A DNA stretch of 64,000 nucleotides. Source: Rhizomys pruinosus. Its lineage: Eukaryota > Chordata > Mammalia > Rodentia > Spalacidae. Below the pieces are notes generated by a model. The model saw only the letters and a list, made by a program, of their open reading frames with translations. It had not been told where the DNA came from and did not search any database. The stretch's first letter is position 1. Each line of letters opens with the position of its first letter. Shown piece after piece: positions 22,490-35,004 of the stretch. The stretch lies in contig VZQC01005889.1 in NCBI GenBank assembly GCA_009823505.1, forward strand, positions 598,087 to 662,086, given 5' to 3'. A program made the translations under genes and the position numbers.

Positions 22490-22621
22490 TTAGATACATT
22501 TATTTTAGATATTTTGCTTTCTTTTTTTCCCTTAGACTCAAGTACCATTTCTTAATAATAACATTTAACTTAGAAAGGCAGAAAATTACGAAGACTGGTT
22601 AACTTAATTATTCATATTTTA

Positions 22622-22867
22622 TTTTTTATTTTTTTTATTATTTATTTCTGTATGTGTATGAATGTACTGTCTGCATGCAGGTTTGTGCACCCGTGTCGTG
22701 CAATGCCGCGGAGGTCAGAAGAGGGTGTTGGATTCCCCTGGAACTGGAGTTCTCCTGGAATTGGAGTTCCAGACGGTTCTCGGCCACCATGTGGGTGCTG
22801 GGGATCGAACCCGGGTCCTCTGTAAGAGCAGTCGGCGCTCTTAACCGCTAGGCCATCTCTCCAGCCC
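22622..22867 (-). repeat. B2-type SINE, young copy with TSD
   Basis: Full-length antisense copy with CpGs preserved and the 17-bp duplication. A flanking direct repeat AATTATTCATATTTTA is at 22606-22621 and again from 22868. Confidence 0.93.
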
Positions 22868-23176
22868 CAATTATTCATATTTTACTATATTTATGACTAC
22901 ATAACAAATTATCCTGATACGTAGCTTACAATAAATATTATCTAAGAGTTTCTGTGGTTGAGAATCCAGCTGGTCAAGGCCTAGTTGGGTGTTTCTGATT
23001 TGGAGGTGTCTTTAGTTGGGTGACTCTGATTTGGAGGTTTCTTTAGCGGCTGTGGCCAATCTTGGTAGGGATTATAACCATCTTGAAGCTGTGTTCGAAA
23101 CCTTTGGCAGGTTTCACTGGCTGACAATATTAATTTGCTGTTATTGTCTCTCACAATGCAGCAAATTTGTTGTTTT

Positions 23177-23178
<2 letters not shown>

Positions 23179-23229
<51 letters not shown>
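23179..23229. repeat. (GA)n microsatellite
   Basis: A pure run of about 25 GA units. Confidence 0.97.
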
Positions 23230-23232
<3 letters not shown>

Positions 23233-23654
23233 CTATAATAGTCTTCAAATCCGAGAAGTGGCACTTGTCCCTTTTTGCATCATCATTTATTAGAAGGGGA
23301 TCAGTGGGCTCAGTCCACAGTGATGGTGAGCCAGGGGCAGGACATGAAAGCCAGCAGGCAGGGACCATTGAAGGACATTGTAGGGACAGTGGACCACATA
23401 GAATAAAGTAGGTCTGCTTTACCATTCATGTTAACAAATGATAGCACTACACCCTATCATGATTACGATAAAGAATTTTTAGGTAAGGGTTTAATGATCC
23501 ATCAGCTCTGATAAACACGTCTACCAAAGCCCTACCTAAGAAGATGGGGTGTTATCTTGCAGAGAATGTTATAGTGGATTGTGCTCTTTCTCACAGCTTC
23601 TCTTCCCTCCTCATACCCTAGCCATATTTCACCAGGGAAAAATGTATGTTCCCA

Positions 23655-24300
23655 ACTAAGTTAGCTTTTTGCTACTATAACAAATACCTGAGATAATTAA
23701 CTTTTTTCCAATTTCACAACCAAACCAAATCTAATTGATTCTCCTCTCCTCTCCTCCCCTCCTCAACACACACATGTATACGTTTTATTCCATAATGTTC
23801 TGTCCCCATCAAAGGCTAATGTGACCTTATAGTACAACATGCATTTGGTTCATTTCCAAAAGTTTTAACAGTTCCAACCCTGTTCAAAAGCCCAAGGTCA
23901 AGGTTGACTCTGAGACTCAAGGTGACCTCTTCTTGACTGTGAACCCCTGGCTAGACAGGTTCCATCATCGACTTATAAAGAGAAAAGATTTGTTTGGGCA
24001 CACAGTTTGGAAGGTTTTGGCTCCATTGTTTATGGTCTGTGGAGAAGTACCACAGCATGACAGAAGTGTGTAGAAGAGCTAACTACTCACCCGGTGGCTA
24101 AGAGACAAAAGAGGAAGGGCTTGGGGTCCCACCATAACCTTCATGGGTGTTCTGTCACCAAAAACCTCCCACTAGGCCCCATCTCTTAAAGTTGCCATCA
24201 GCTCCTCGTGGGAGCAAGCCAGGGCACAAGACTTCAACTCATTGGCCTTGAGGGCCACATCCACATCAGAATATGGCCTCACTAGCTTTAGGCTTCCATG
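23655..24300 (-). repeat. Old MaLR LTR remnant
   Basis: Antisense MaLR-style order: TTAGCTTTTTGCTACTATAA, CACAGTTTGGAAGGTTTTGG, CTCCATTGTTTATGGTC, CACTAGGCCCCATCTCTTAA and GCCACATCCACATCAGAATA. An unrelated or very diverged segment lies at about 23740-23950. Subfamily unknown. Confidence 0.45.
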
Positions 24301-25627
24301 AGACTTGCATTGATGGAGACTCAAGGGCAAGTTCTGAGTAGAATCTCTTAAAAGATATCAAGTATTCCCATTTATCCTTTGTTCTCATGCTTTATGGAAT
24401 ATAAAGCACAGAATGAGAGACACAGCACAGATCTGAAGGCCTTAGTCAGGGCTTAGCTTGATGAACCACAGTGCTTTGGGAGAGGTGCTTTATCACTGCT
24501 GCTGCTGCAGATATTGACTGATGCTAGTGGAGGGAGCGGGGACAAGGCAAGTACCACGCTATTATTTGAATGTTCTGTTTCCACATTCCACTGAGGCTGA
24601 TTGAAGTCCAGTCCCCATTAGGTATGTGTATCGTATGATGTGTTTCAAGAGTATTAGTCCCTAAAGACTCATTTGGGGAGAATCCCCAGGGCCCTCAGAA
24701 AACAGAGAAATGCTTCTTATAGAATATAAAACCATATATTTCAAGTTATTGTGTTTAAGACTTCACAAATGTTCAGCTTTCTAAAATTTTAGAGGATCCT
24801 ATTTCACCTCTTGAAGTCTTTTCAATTTGGTTTACTTTAATTTAGTGATAATCTAGATAGCTGTCACTAAATCTAAACAGTTAAAACAAAACAAAACAAA
24901 ACAAAACACAGGATGCTTTGGAACCAGAGCTATATGGGTGCTGAGTGTTACAAACTCATAGTACAGCCATTTAGGTAGTTGTCTGTGTTATATCTGCACA
25001 CAGGAGACCATATGAAAATGATTTCATAAACAACACATTGTTCCATCTCTAGGATCACTCAGATAAATCAAACAATTTTATTTCTTTTCTGAAAAAGAAA
25101 CCGAACAATTAAGAGATGATTATTTCAGTGGTTATTTAAAGTTCTCTGTTTCATTCATTTGTTTTCCATCTCCTTGCCTGTCTATGCAAAAGAAAGCCAA
25201 AAGCCACAAAACAATTTTCTCCTCTCAGCAAATTGACTACAGCCTTGGGTTGTTCAGGTGTGCAAGCATGTGCATATGTAATCTGTACCTACATTATCCA
25301 AGAGCTTAATAAAGCTTCCACAATTCATTTATTGACAGTTCATCTTTCTGTTCTGTTCTATGACCTAGTAATCTAATTGATTCCTCTCCCCTCTCTCCCC
25401 ACCACACACATGTATACATATTTTTTCAATAACACGAAAATGTAGTAAATTCAAAGCTCCATTAGGAAAAAGTTCCCACACATATCATAAATTAATTGCC
25501 ACAGAATCAAAGTAAAAGATCAGTTCCCATATAATTATCTAAGATGTTAAGGTGTGACGGTTTATGAATCTCCCCGTTCCCAATGACTTTACTTGTTTTC
25601 CTGTAAAAATTTTAAGAGACTGCTTTG
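24301..25627. other. Unassigned DNA with short (AAAAC)n
   Basis: Only a short pentamer run at about 24887-24908 stands out. No gene or SINE was recognised. Confidence 0.35.
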
Positions 25628-25787
25628 AGCCAGGGGTGGTAGCACATGCCTTTAATCCTAACATTTGGGGGGTAGAGGCAGGCAGATCTCTGTGAGTTCA
25701 AGGCCAGCCTGGTCTACAGAGTGAGCTCCAGGCCAGCTGGGACTAAAGGGAAACCCTGTCTCAAAAATACCAAAAAAAAAAAAAAAC
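25628..25787 (+). repeat. B1 SINE
   Basis: AGCCAGGGGTGGTAGCACAT through CAAGGCCAGCCTGGTCTACA to AAACCCTGTCTCAAAAATAC and an A tail. Confidence 0.92.
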
Positions 25788-26363
25788 CCACTTTGAACAC
25801 AATACCATTAGTTTTCTCTTCTGTTCCTTCCCCTGGTTTGTCCTCTGCCCTTTTCTGCCCCACTGTTACTGTCCCAGTTGCATAGGTTCCAGCAGGCCTT
25901 TTCCTTGTCAGATTTGCTTCTCTTAGGTTCATTCAGCTCAGCTCCCTAGGAAGATGCCTTCTCCATCCCAAGTACTGGAAAATAAGTATGACTTTATTCA
26001 CTAAAGAAAGCTACAGAGTGCTTTATGAGAAACTTCAGTCAGGCAACATCACTTAAAAGTGGTCTTTGCCAAGACTATAGGAAACCTTTGTTCTGGAACC
26101 TTCCAGTGCATCCACCAAACCAAAGATAGAGTGCATGTAACCAGATTGTGTCAAGCTGACCATGCCTGCTTATAAGGGAGAGTTCAGGTTTGTTAACCTG
26201 AGAATTTTTGCTCTGTGATAGTTCTACTTCTTGCAGTTAATAAGTGAGTTGAAATCTCTGGGTGCATTTGGCTCCTGTGAATCTTAATGACCATGATATT
26301 GTCTTTCACCCCTTTATTGCAAACAAAGTCTGGGACATTTTAAGCTAGAGATAAGACTCCTTG

Positions 26364-26520
26364 CAGCTGGGCATGGTGGTGCATGCCTTTAATCCCAGTA
26401 ATCAGAGAGCAGGGGTAGGCAGATCTCTGTGAGTTCAAGGCCAGCCTGGCGTACATAGTAAGTTCCAGGACAGCTGGAGCTACAGGGAGACCCTGTCTCA
26501 AAAAAAAAAAAGAAAATAAA
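26364..26520 (+). repeat. B1 SINE with TSD
   Basis: GCTGGGCATGGTGGTGCATG through GGGAGACCCTGTCTC and an A tail. Flanks share AAGACTCCTTGCAG and AAGACTCCCTGCAG. Confidence 0.92.
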
Positions 26521-26539
26521 AAAAGACTCCCTGCAGACC

Positions 26540-27235
26540 CTGCTATGCTGCTTTTAGCTCTTCTTAGTGTCTACATCAAACAACTAAATGAAAATATTAC
26601 AATTCTGCACCACAGCTTCCTGGACCTCTGCTCTAACTCGCTTTCTTCTCTCAGTGTTCACCTTCTGAATTCAACCCTGTGCTCCAAGCAAAGTGAATCA
26701 TCTAAGGTGCATGTTTTCCTGTCTTTTAATTTTCAGCTTAAACCAGTCCCTTTGCCTGACACATGCTCACCCCCACCTTATCAGTCCCCACCACCTTACC
26801 TACTTAATCCAATTTGCTTTCAAATGTCATCTCCTTCCTGTTCCCCCATAAATGAATTAATCCTTCTGAACATGCTTGGCTGATGCCACCCCTGGCTGCT
26901 TCCTTGGTCTAGAACGCTTCTCTTGTCCTTCCCAATTCCACTTATATCTTATTCTTATTTTAACTTAAACATTTCCTTAGGGAGGCCTTTTCTAATTCCC
27001 AAGCCTCCATGTGATTCCTGGCATATATTTTCCAGTAACACTCTCTACAACTGTCAGAGTACCCATTACACTGCAATTATTTGCCTCAGTCTGATTCCCA
27101 GTGCTCTAAGGGTTCCATGGATATGAGGATAGATCTTCTTTATTTCCCTTTGAATATTTAACCTCCTGCAGACTGGTATGAAGTAGATTCGAAAATATCT
27201 GCTTGCCAAGTATTGTTGAATGAGTTCCGTTTCAA
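26540..27235 (+). repeat. Ancient L2-type LINE 3' remnant
   Basis: It has the composition and ordered landmarks of the mammalian L2 3' region: CAAATGTCATCTCCTTCCTG, CCTTAGGGAGGCCTTTTCTA and the terminal TTGTTGAATGAG. The open frame at 26545-26883 is not a gene by any feature I can see. Confidence 0.5.
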
Positions 27236-27329
27236 TGCAGCATATCTTATTATGCTGTCACAATATACCACTCAGGGTTATAGGTGTACAAAATATATCA
27301 GGCCATAAAAAATATGGAGATCCTGGGTA

Positions 27330-27553
27330 TAGGGATGTAGCTCAGTAGGTAAAGTACTTTCCTAGCATGGAGGAAGCCCTGTGTTCAGGCCCCAGAACCA
27401 CATAAAGCTATGTATGGTAATGAATACTTGTAATCTCAGTACTCAGAAGGTGGAGATAAGGGGAATCAGAAATTCAAGGTCATCCTCAGGGAGATAGTTA
27501 GTTTATGGGCATTCTAAGCTACATGAGTTAGTGTCTCAGAAAAAAAAAAAAGA
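27330..27553 (+). repeat. B4 (ID plus B1) SINE with TSD
   Basis: An ID head (GGGATGTAGCTCAGTAGGTA, CCTAGCATGGAGGAAGCCCT) is joined to a B1-like part (GAAATTCAAGGTCATCCTCA, GAGTTAGTGTCTCAG) and an A tail. Flanks share ATGGAGATCC. Confidence 0.8.
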
Positions 27554-27699
27554 TGGAGATCCCTGACTCCTTTCCTATGAGGTTCCATCAGATTCTAGCA
27601 AGGAAACATGGGTGAATCATGGGTGATCAATGTAACTTAACTAGTAGCATGCTCGAAGGAGAACGTGCCATGGCAAAATGGAAAATCAAAGAACAGCAG

Positions 27700-28260
27700 A
27701 GGCACACAATTGACAATACTGAATTAGGTAGTCAGGGTGGATTCTAGTACAACAGTGGCATTTGAGCAAAGCCTTGAAGGAGCTGAAGGAGTCCTTGAGG
27801 GAGACACCTGGGGGAAGACTTCCAGGTGGAAGGAAGGCCAACGCAAAGGCCCAGAGATAAGATGACTGCCAGTATTGGGAGGAGCAAGAGGAGAGAGTGT
27901 GTCCAGAGCAGAGTGAAAAAGTGGGAGAGATGGCCACACACTGGGCCAGAGTGCTTGGACCTTTGTAAGGACGTGTGCGTTTATGATGAATAAAAAGCGT
28001 TCATGGTTTCAAACAGAAGAATGACATGGTTTAACTTACACTTTTAAGAATTTGTTCTGGCATTTATATTGATAACAGGGTACAGTGGAGGGGGCAAAGA
28101 TATAAGCTGAGGGACTGGTTAAAAGGTAGGAGATTCTGACAGGATCAAGTTGTTTGGGCCAGAGTGACAGCAATGGAGGTGGAGAGAAGTACTCGGCTTT
28201 GCATTTTTAAAGAGGTAGAGTCAACAAGGTTTTCTGATGGATTGTACATGGGATGTGAGA
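27700..28260 (+). repeat. Ancient mammalian interspersed repeat
   Basis: A recognisable conserved series: TTTGAGCAAAGCCTTGAAGG, GGGGAAGACTTCCAGGTGGA, CAAAGGCCCAGAGATAAG and AGAATGACATGGTTTAACTT. I know this series from many mammalian genomes but cannot name the family with confidence. The overlapping minus-strand open frames at 27686-27941 are not genes. Confidence 0.45.
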
Positions 28261-28397
28261 GAAAGTTCTGGATTTTTAGCCTGAGAATATGGAAGGACAG
28301 AGTTCCCATAAGCTGAGAAGGGGAAGCTACACATTAACTAGGTTTTAGGAAGATCAGAAAAACTGTGTTGAGCAAATTAAAAAATTTTAAATTATGA

Positions 28398-28557
28398 GAG
28401 AGAGAGAGAGAGAGAGAGAGATGCTATGGCACACAGGTGGAGATCAGAGGATGACCTGTGGGAGTCAAATCCCTTCTTCCACCACGTAGGTCCTAGGGAT
28501 CAAACTCTGTCAGCTGTGGCAGCAAGCTCCTTTGACTGCTGAGCCATCTCGAAGGCC
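28398..28557 (-). repeat. B3/B2-related SINE with (GA)n
   Basis: Antisense SINE: a GA run at 28398-28422, then GGTGGAGATCAGAGGATGAC, CCTAGGGATCAAACTCTGTC and GACTGCTGAGCCATCTCGAA. The head is the usual B2-superfamily head; the body resembles B3. Confidence 0.7.
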
Positions 28558-29180
28558 CTGAAGCCAGTTTGGGAGGAGTAGCAGTAGTAAGAACCTGTAC
28601 TGAATGGTTTAAATGAAAACGAGAGAAGTGAAGGATGACTGAATGCATGAAGTTCTGTGACCTTTATCTAATTCCTCCTGCTGTTACCATCATTACATCT
28701 TCACCTTGTCTATAGTATATTATACATTCCTTGAAGAGGATGGGGCTTTGGTTCAAAAGATGCATAGCTGCCATGGAGTCTGGACAGTGCTAGTACACAG
28801 AGGTGCTGAATAGAGAGATCTTGATTGATGGGCAGAAATGACCATTAATAGTGGGCTTGGTTAAAGTTCCATTCTTGCTTATCATTTTGATGTTCTCCCA
28901 TTTCTTTAATAACTACTTCATTCCTCCAACCCCCTACACCCTGACACTGCATGTCATCCTGCTACTTCTAACTGCCTCGGCTTTCCCTTTTCTCCATTCC
29001 TATCTCACCTGCTTGGTCAGATTCTAGCCTTTACCATTTTGAGCCTGTTCCCTGAGGAAGGTACAGGATAACTCACTTAATTTGAGAACTGCACACTGGA
29101 AGCCTACCTGGATAAACTTCACCATGGAGGAAGGTCTTTCCAATATTGCATATGAAGGGGAGTAAAAGCCAGATCATAGT
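28558..29180. other. Unassigned DNA
   Basis: No repeat or gene recognised. Confidence 0.3.
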
Positions 29181-29740
29181 ATAGCAAAAAGAATTTGAAA
29201 CAGGTGTCGATGGGTAAAGGGTAGTTTATTCTGGAGTCAAATGTGACCATGGCCTGGGAATACAGATTCAGGTTACCCAAATTCCATGTTCCAACATGGA
29301 AGCAGGTTCACAAGTGTTTATAGTAACAGAACAAAGTAAAGTCATCAATTGAGACACATTTCAAATACATTGGTGGAATCATTAAGTAGGTGGACACAGC
29401 AAAGAGAAATCTCAGCTATAGGCATCAGATGCTACCTGATGACAGCCAGCATTTTGGCGGAAGCTGGTGGTCTGCTAAGCTAATACATTCCAAAAGGGTT
29501 TTATCTGTTAGTCACAGGATGTTAAGTCAGAAACAGAGATGAGACAGAAGTGGATAGTTAGGGGCTAAAGATGGCTGAAGATAAATGGTAATTAGGCTCT
29601 GGACCTGAAACATTCCAAACTCTCCACAATCTCTGATGTTCTAGGCATTTGATCAGCCTTTACAGAGGTTTAGTTTTAAGATGCAGTTTTTCTGGGAACT
29701 TTTGTTCACACAGGAAAGCATGTTGTTTTCTTCATTTCAT
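29181..29740. repeat. Possible antisense LTR, family unknown
   Basis: GGGTAGTTTATTCTGGAGTC, ATTCCATGTTCCAACATGGA and a sustained mixed-composition stretch resemble an antisense rodent ERV LTR. No boundaries or target duplication were found. Confidence 0.25.
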
Positions 29741-30069
29741 TTGAATCCAACAAGAATATTAATCAGCTGTTTCTAGTAGAGTAAGAAAACAGGCCAAATA
29801 AATCAAAGCACTGCTGAGCTATTCTTAATTGCCTTCTCACAGTATTAGTTTTTAAAGTTGAAAAACGGTATTACATTTTTCTACAAATGAGGTATGGACA
29901 TCCTGCTTAATGATTTGACATGCTTTCCTCCAAATAGTTGATATCAAGGGCTGATTCTATATGGTATGGCTATATATTCTTAGCTAATTTTGAAGCACAT
30001 GTACAATTTGAGTTGCTGGACTTTACTTGTTTATTTAAAGAATACTTGCTTATGTTAGATGCTGTGGTC

Positions 30070-30170
30070 AGAAGAAAAAGGAGAAGAGGAGGAGGAAAAA
30101 GAGGAGGAGGAGGAGGAGGAAGAAAAGAGGGGGGAGAGGTAGGAAAGAAGAGGAGGAAGAAGAGAACAGC
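30070..30170. repeat. Purine-rich (GAGGAA)n tract
   Basis: An imperfect GGA/GAA-rich run that generates a Gly/Arg/Lys-rich spurious frame. Confidence 0.9.
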
Positions 30171-31476
30171 ACCAAAAATACTTTAAATATAGACCAGGTA
30201 ATAACTAGCAATGTCTCTTGCCCATCGAGTAGACAGGTTCAAATTCCATTTCTTACGTCTTCTCTAACCTCTCCCTTGCAATTAGAAAATTCAACTATGA
30301 TCCTCAAACATTTATACTAATAACTGATGAGTAATTTAATCCTTAAATTGATAGGAGCAGCACATATTGCAAATGAAGTATTAAAGCACAAAGAAGGAAA
30401 CTGACTCAATTCAAGTTATTTGACAGCTAATATGCAAGGAATGGAGTTATCCAGGTGTAAAGTTAAAAAGCAGTTGATAAATACCTTCCACAGGGTGAAG
30501 GCAAGAGCTGTATCAATTCAATGAAGCAAATTATTTCCACAGGGAGAAAGGGCTCAGCAGGGGTGCTGAGAACATTTTTGTCATCTGAGCACCTTATTTT
30601 TCCAGACAATTAGCAAAAAGAGATTCACGTGATTTTTTTCCCTTGTTTTCCAAAGCCAGAGATAAGTACAGGGGATGTCAGGCAGGTCACAGAAGGTGAA
30701 TGGAGTTGAGCAGGATCTATAAAAACAATAAGTAATAGTCATTAACATTTGACTCAAAGGAAAATGGAATGAAGCTCAAGTGAATCGTAGGTACTGACAT
30801 TATTCAGGAAATAAAAAGGTAATCAGCTCAGCAAATCCTAACAGCCATGGTTTAGTTCACCCCCAGGTTCTTTGTGGTCTATTCTAGGCTGCCTCAGCTG
30901 GAGCAATTCAAGCCAGCTCTTGTATTCAGAGGCAATTTTGCAATAAAATGAAGAGTTAAAGTAAGCTAATCTTTCCATTTCCCTTTGCTCCTCTTCCCTC
31001 AACAATCAAGCTATCAGATGGGCAAAATAAAGCCCAAATAGCTTCAAGATAGGGACATTAATGAGCTTCCTTTCTGTCCCTATTCTCTTTTGGCTGAGCA
31101 ATCTTTTTCTGACAACAGAGTATTTATCTTTCTTGAGTTGCCTGGGTTCATAGTCTTGTGCTATCCACTCTAGTAATAATTTTATTGAATGAAAGGTACA
31201 AAGGGAGTCTATTTTTAAGTCTATTTGTAATTTTTGCATTTTTGCAACTTTTTCCTCATCCTCCAAAATCCATCTCTGATGGATTAAAAGATGTAATTTA
31301 ATAAAACATAAAAGTTCAGAAATCAGAATAAAATAGAATTTAACAGCTCAAAGGCAATGAAAAAAATTTAAAAAAAAATAAGCTTAGAAACAATAGGCAA
31401 AATAATAATATATTGACAGATTTGGTTGCACATAAATAATAATATTTGCACATAAATACAAAGACTTGCTTTTTTT
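30171..31476. other. Unassigned AT-rich DNA
   Basis: No family or gene recognised. A minus-strand frame at 31006-31266 shows no domain. Confidence 0.35.
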
Positions 31477-31477
31477 N
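31477..31477. other. Single ambiguous base (N)
   Basis: The only N in the window. It lies immediately before the first copy of the 1769-bp-offset duplication, in mid-SINE, which is what a contig join would look like. Confidence 0.95.
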
Positions 31478-32286
31478 CGACACGGGTGCACACACTTGCA
31501 TGCAGACAGTACATTTATACACATACAGAAATAAATAAAAATTAAAAAAAAACAAAAGGATAGTTTCTTTTACTTCTATTCTTATTTGTATTTATTTAAA
31601 ATCCATATTAAATAGGCAAAGAATTTTCATATTTGTTTTTATGTGCTAAGAAACTCTGTAGCACTCATAATTATAGTCTGTATTAAAAAGAAAATGAATA
31701 AGCAACACAGAATTCAGTAATCAACAAAGCCTTATGTGTCATTATTTTAAAGATAAAAACCAAAGGAATAGTTGAGAGAAATTTATAGCTTCTAATACTT
31801 TTATTTGAAAACAAGAACAGTCAAAAACAAAGGAGAAATTTACACTTGCAGTCCCAGCTACTCAGGAAGCTGAAAAGAGGCTGCTTGAGACAAGCCTAGG
31901 AACATGGAAAGACCCCATCCCAGCAACAAATAAATAAATATACAAATTAATTAATACAAAAAATTAAGTGTAAAAAATGAGCCGAGGATTTAGCTCAATA
32001 GTAGATTATCAGATGCATGAGGTTCTTTATTTGATGGAGGTAGGAAGGAAAAGAAAAGAAAAATATAAATTGGACTTAATCAAAATTAAAAACTGTTGAC
32101 AGGTTTGGTGGCACACACCATTAATTCCAGCAACTCAAAAGGCAGAGACCATGGTGAATATCTTATGAGTTCAAGGCTAACCTGATTTCCACAGGGAGTT
32201 CAAAGCCAATCAGGATTACAAAGTAAGAACCTGTCTTTTTAAAAAATTATTTTATTTTATTTTTTGTGTCTTTTTGAGACGGTCTC
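31478..32286 (+). repeat. Duplicate segment, copy 1
   Basis: Nearly identical to 33247-34048. It starts in the 3' end of a B2-type SINE (CGACACGGGTGCACACAC) and ends inside an antisense B1 (GAGACGGTCTC). By eye the only clear differences are a 7-bp deletion in copy 2 near 33913 and a G/A difference. It contains an old 7SL-like segment (31845-31935), an ID-like segment (31981-32040) and a B1 (32100-32245). Confidence 0.95.
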
Positions 32287-32382
32287 AATATTAATATTAA
32301 AGGAAGAGACATGAGCACAATTTTAAGTCACACATTCTGGTTAGCTTGTAACAAATGAGGATGTTCTCTTTTCTTTTTTTTT

Positions 32383-32604
32383 AAATTTTATTTATTTTTG
32401 TATCTGTATGAGTGTACTGTCTGCATGTAGGTTTGTGCACCCGTGTCGTGCAATGTCGCGGAGGTCAGAAGAGGGTCTTGGATTCCCCTGCAACTGGAGT
32501 TCTCCTGGAATTGGAGTTACAGACAGTTCTTAGCCGCCATGTGGGTGCTGCTCCCACTGTGGGAGCAGTCGGTGCTCTTAACCGCTAGGGTATCTCTCCA
32601 GTCC
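32383..32604 (-). repeat. B2-type SINE with TSD
   Basis: Antisense copy with the 17-bp duplication. A small internal rearrangement replaces the B-box side (GCTGCTCCCACTGTGGGAGC, a local inverted repeat). Flanks share GGATGTTCTC. Confidence 0.9.
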
Positions 32605-33078
32605 GGATGTTCTCCTTTCATCCAACGAACAGCTGTCAGCCTCCTTTGACAGACCTTTAAAGGCATCCACACTTTCTACCTCCAGACAAATACTTGACAT
32701 CTTTGCAAATGCATTCTTAAATCAGTTTGTTATGACTCCTCTTACTTTAAAATGTCATATTCAGACATTTATTTACTTCTGAATACAGAACATTCTCTTC
32801 CTAGTAGCTGTCCTGGAAGGTGCATGCAGAACTTTGCTTTTTTAACTCCTTATAGAGGAGAATACATAAAATTTATAAGGCAAGGCAGAAGGGTGATAGT
32901 CTCTAATCTTTCCATGATGGTTTTCTTTTCTTTATGAGTATCCTCTGTAAATGATAAGAGGAATTTCAAAAGTTTGAATCTCTGGTATTTTTTTTCTCAC
33001 AACATAGGGCACAACGGAGAACCCAATACATCTCCAAAGAATTAATATTATAGAGACTACATTAAAACAAAAGAATAG
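32605..33078. other. Unassigned DNA
   Basis: No feature recognised. Confidence 0.35.
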
Positions 33079-33323
33079 GGCTGGAGAGATAGCCTAGCGG
33101 TTAAGAGCGCCGACCGCTCTTACAGAGGACCCGGGTTCGATCCCCAGCACCCACATGGCGGCCGAGAACCCTCTGAAACTCCAATTCCAGGAGAACTCCA
33201 GTTCCAGGGGAATCCGACACCCTCTTCTGACCTCCGTGGCATTGCACGACACGGGTGCACACACTTGCATGCAGACAGTACATTTATACACATACAGAAA
33301 TAAATAAAAATTAAAAAAAAACA
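33079..33323 (+). repeat. B2-type SINE, young copy with TSD
   Basis: Full length with intact A/B boxes, CpG-rich head and the 17-bp duplication. Flanks are AAAACAAAAGAATA and AAAACAAAAGGATA. Its 3' end is the sequence repeated at 31478. Confidence 0.93.
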
Positions 33324-34048
33324 AAAGGATAGTTTCTTTTACTTCTATTCTTATTTGTATTTATTTAAAATCCATATTAAATAGGCAAAGAATTTTCATA
33401 TTTGTTTTTATGTGCTAAGAAACTCTGTAGCACTCATAATTATAGTCTGTATTAAAAAGAAAATGAATAAGCAACACAGAATTCAGTAATCAACAAAGCC
33501 TTATGTGTCATTATTTTAAAGATAAAAACCAAAGGAATAGTTGAGAGAAATTTATAGCTTCTAATACTTTTATTTGAAAACAAGAACAGTCAAAAACAAA
33601 GGAGAAATTTACACTTGCAGTCCCAGCTACTCAGGAAGCTGAAAAGAGGCTGCTTGAGACAAGCCTAGGAACATGGAAAGACCCCATCCCAGCAACAAAT
33701 AAATAAATATACAAATTAATTAATACAAAAAATTAAGTGTAAAAAATGAGCCGAGGATTTAGCTCAATAGTAGATTATCAGATGCATGAGGTTCTTTATT
33801 TGATGGAGGTAGGAAGGAAAAGAAAAGAAAAATATAAATTGGACTTAATCAAAATTAAAAACTGTTGACAGGTTTGGTGGCACACACCATTAATTCCAGC
33901 AACTCAAAAGGCATGGTGAATATCTTATGAGTTCAAGGCTAACCTGATTTCCACAGGGAGTTCAAAGCCAATCAGGATTACAAAGTAAGAACCTATCTTT
34001 TTAAAAAATTATTTTATTTTATTTTTTGTGTCTTTTTGAGACGGTCTC
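33247..34048 (+). repeat. Duplicate segment, copy 2
   Basis: Second copy of 31478-32286. Here the sequence flows naturally on both sides: a complete B2 to the left and a complete antisense B1 to the right. This copy is therefore the native context. Confidence 0.95.
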
Positions 34049-34168
34049 CCTGTAGCCCCAGCTGTCCTGGAACTCACTATGTAGACCAGTCTGGCCTTGA
34101 ACTCACAGTGATCACCTGCCTCTGTCTCTGGAGTGCTGGGATTAAAGGTGTGCACCACGCCTGGCAGA
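34025..34168 (-). repeat. B1 SINE
   Basis: Antisense B1, complete from GAGACGGTCTCCCTG to GTGCACCACGCCTGGC. Confidence 0.9.
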
Positions 34169-34193
34169 AACTGTCTTAAAAAATTAAACTTTT

Positions 34194-34360
34194 TGCCAGG
34201 CATGGTGGCACATGCCTTTAATACCAGCACTCCGGAGGCAGAGGCAGGCAGATCACTGTGAGTTCGAGGCCAGCTTGGTCTACAGAGTGAGTTTCAGGAC
34301 AGCTGGGACTACAGGGAGACCCTGTCTCAAAAAAACAAAAAAAAAAAAAAAAAAAAAAAT
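34194..34360 (+). repeat. B1 SINE
   Basis: Complete sense B1 (GCCAGGCATGGTGGCACATG to GGGAGACCCTGTCTC) with a long A tail. With 34025-34168 it forms an inverted B1 pair about 25 bp apart. Confidence 0.92.
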
Positions 34361-35004
34361 TCTAGGTATCAAAAGCATTACCAAGAAGGTGGAAAACAAA
34401 TCTATGGACTGAGAGAAAATATTTCAGAAGCCCACATCTAATAAAAATAAATCTAAATCTAATTATACAAGGTTTGTAGTATAATTCAGAATTAGAGCAT
34501 TACCTACCCTGTCTTAGGTTATAGTTTCTGTCCCCAGGTGGGAGGGGGGGGTAGGGTGAGCCTGAATAACCAAATATGTAAAGAGCACTTAAAACCCAGT
34601 AACAAAGACTCAGATAGTCTATGCAATAGGCAAAGGATGGGCAAAGGACTTCATAAACATTTTTCCAAAGAAGAAACACAAATGGCCAAATAGTGAATCA
34701 AGCTCATGGAAAGATGCTCAGAATCATTAGTTCATTAAGGAAATGCAAAACAAAACAAAACACCCTCCACTCTGAGGTACGACTTCACAGTGTTAGTATT
34801 GAAAGATACAACATTTAGAATCAGTTTCTATATGAAGTATACTTACCAAAGGTCATGGGTTAAAAATATGGTTGCAAGTCCAACGACTTTTGAGAAGAGA
34901 ATGGATCATGCTGCTCTGATCAACGAATGAAAACATTGTTACATTTATAGTTTGATGACATTGTTGAAAAGCAGTGGAAACTTTAAGAGGCAGGGCCTGT
35001 AGTT
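34361..35004. other. Unassigned DNA, possible L1 trace
   Basis: 34655-34760 carries AAACACAAATGGCC and ATGGAAAGATGCTCAGAATC, weakly resembling the C-terminal part of L1 ORF2, too diverged to annotate as such. Confidence 0.3.

Noticed and set aside
31478..34048. Recent biological tandem duplication
   Set aside because: The N at the junction and mid-repeat ends of copy 1 make an assembly overlap the simpler explanation; not excluded.
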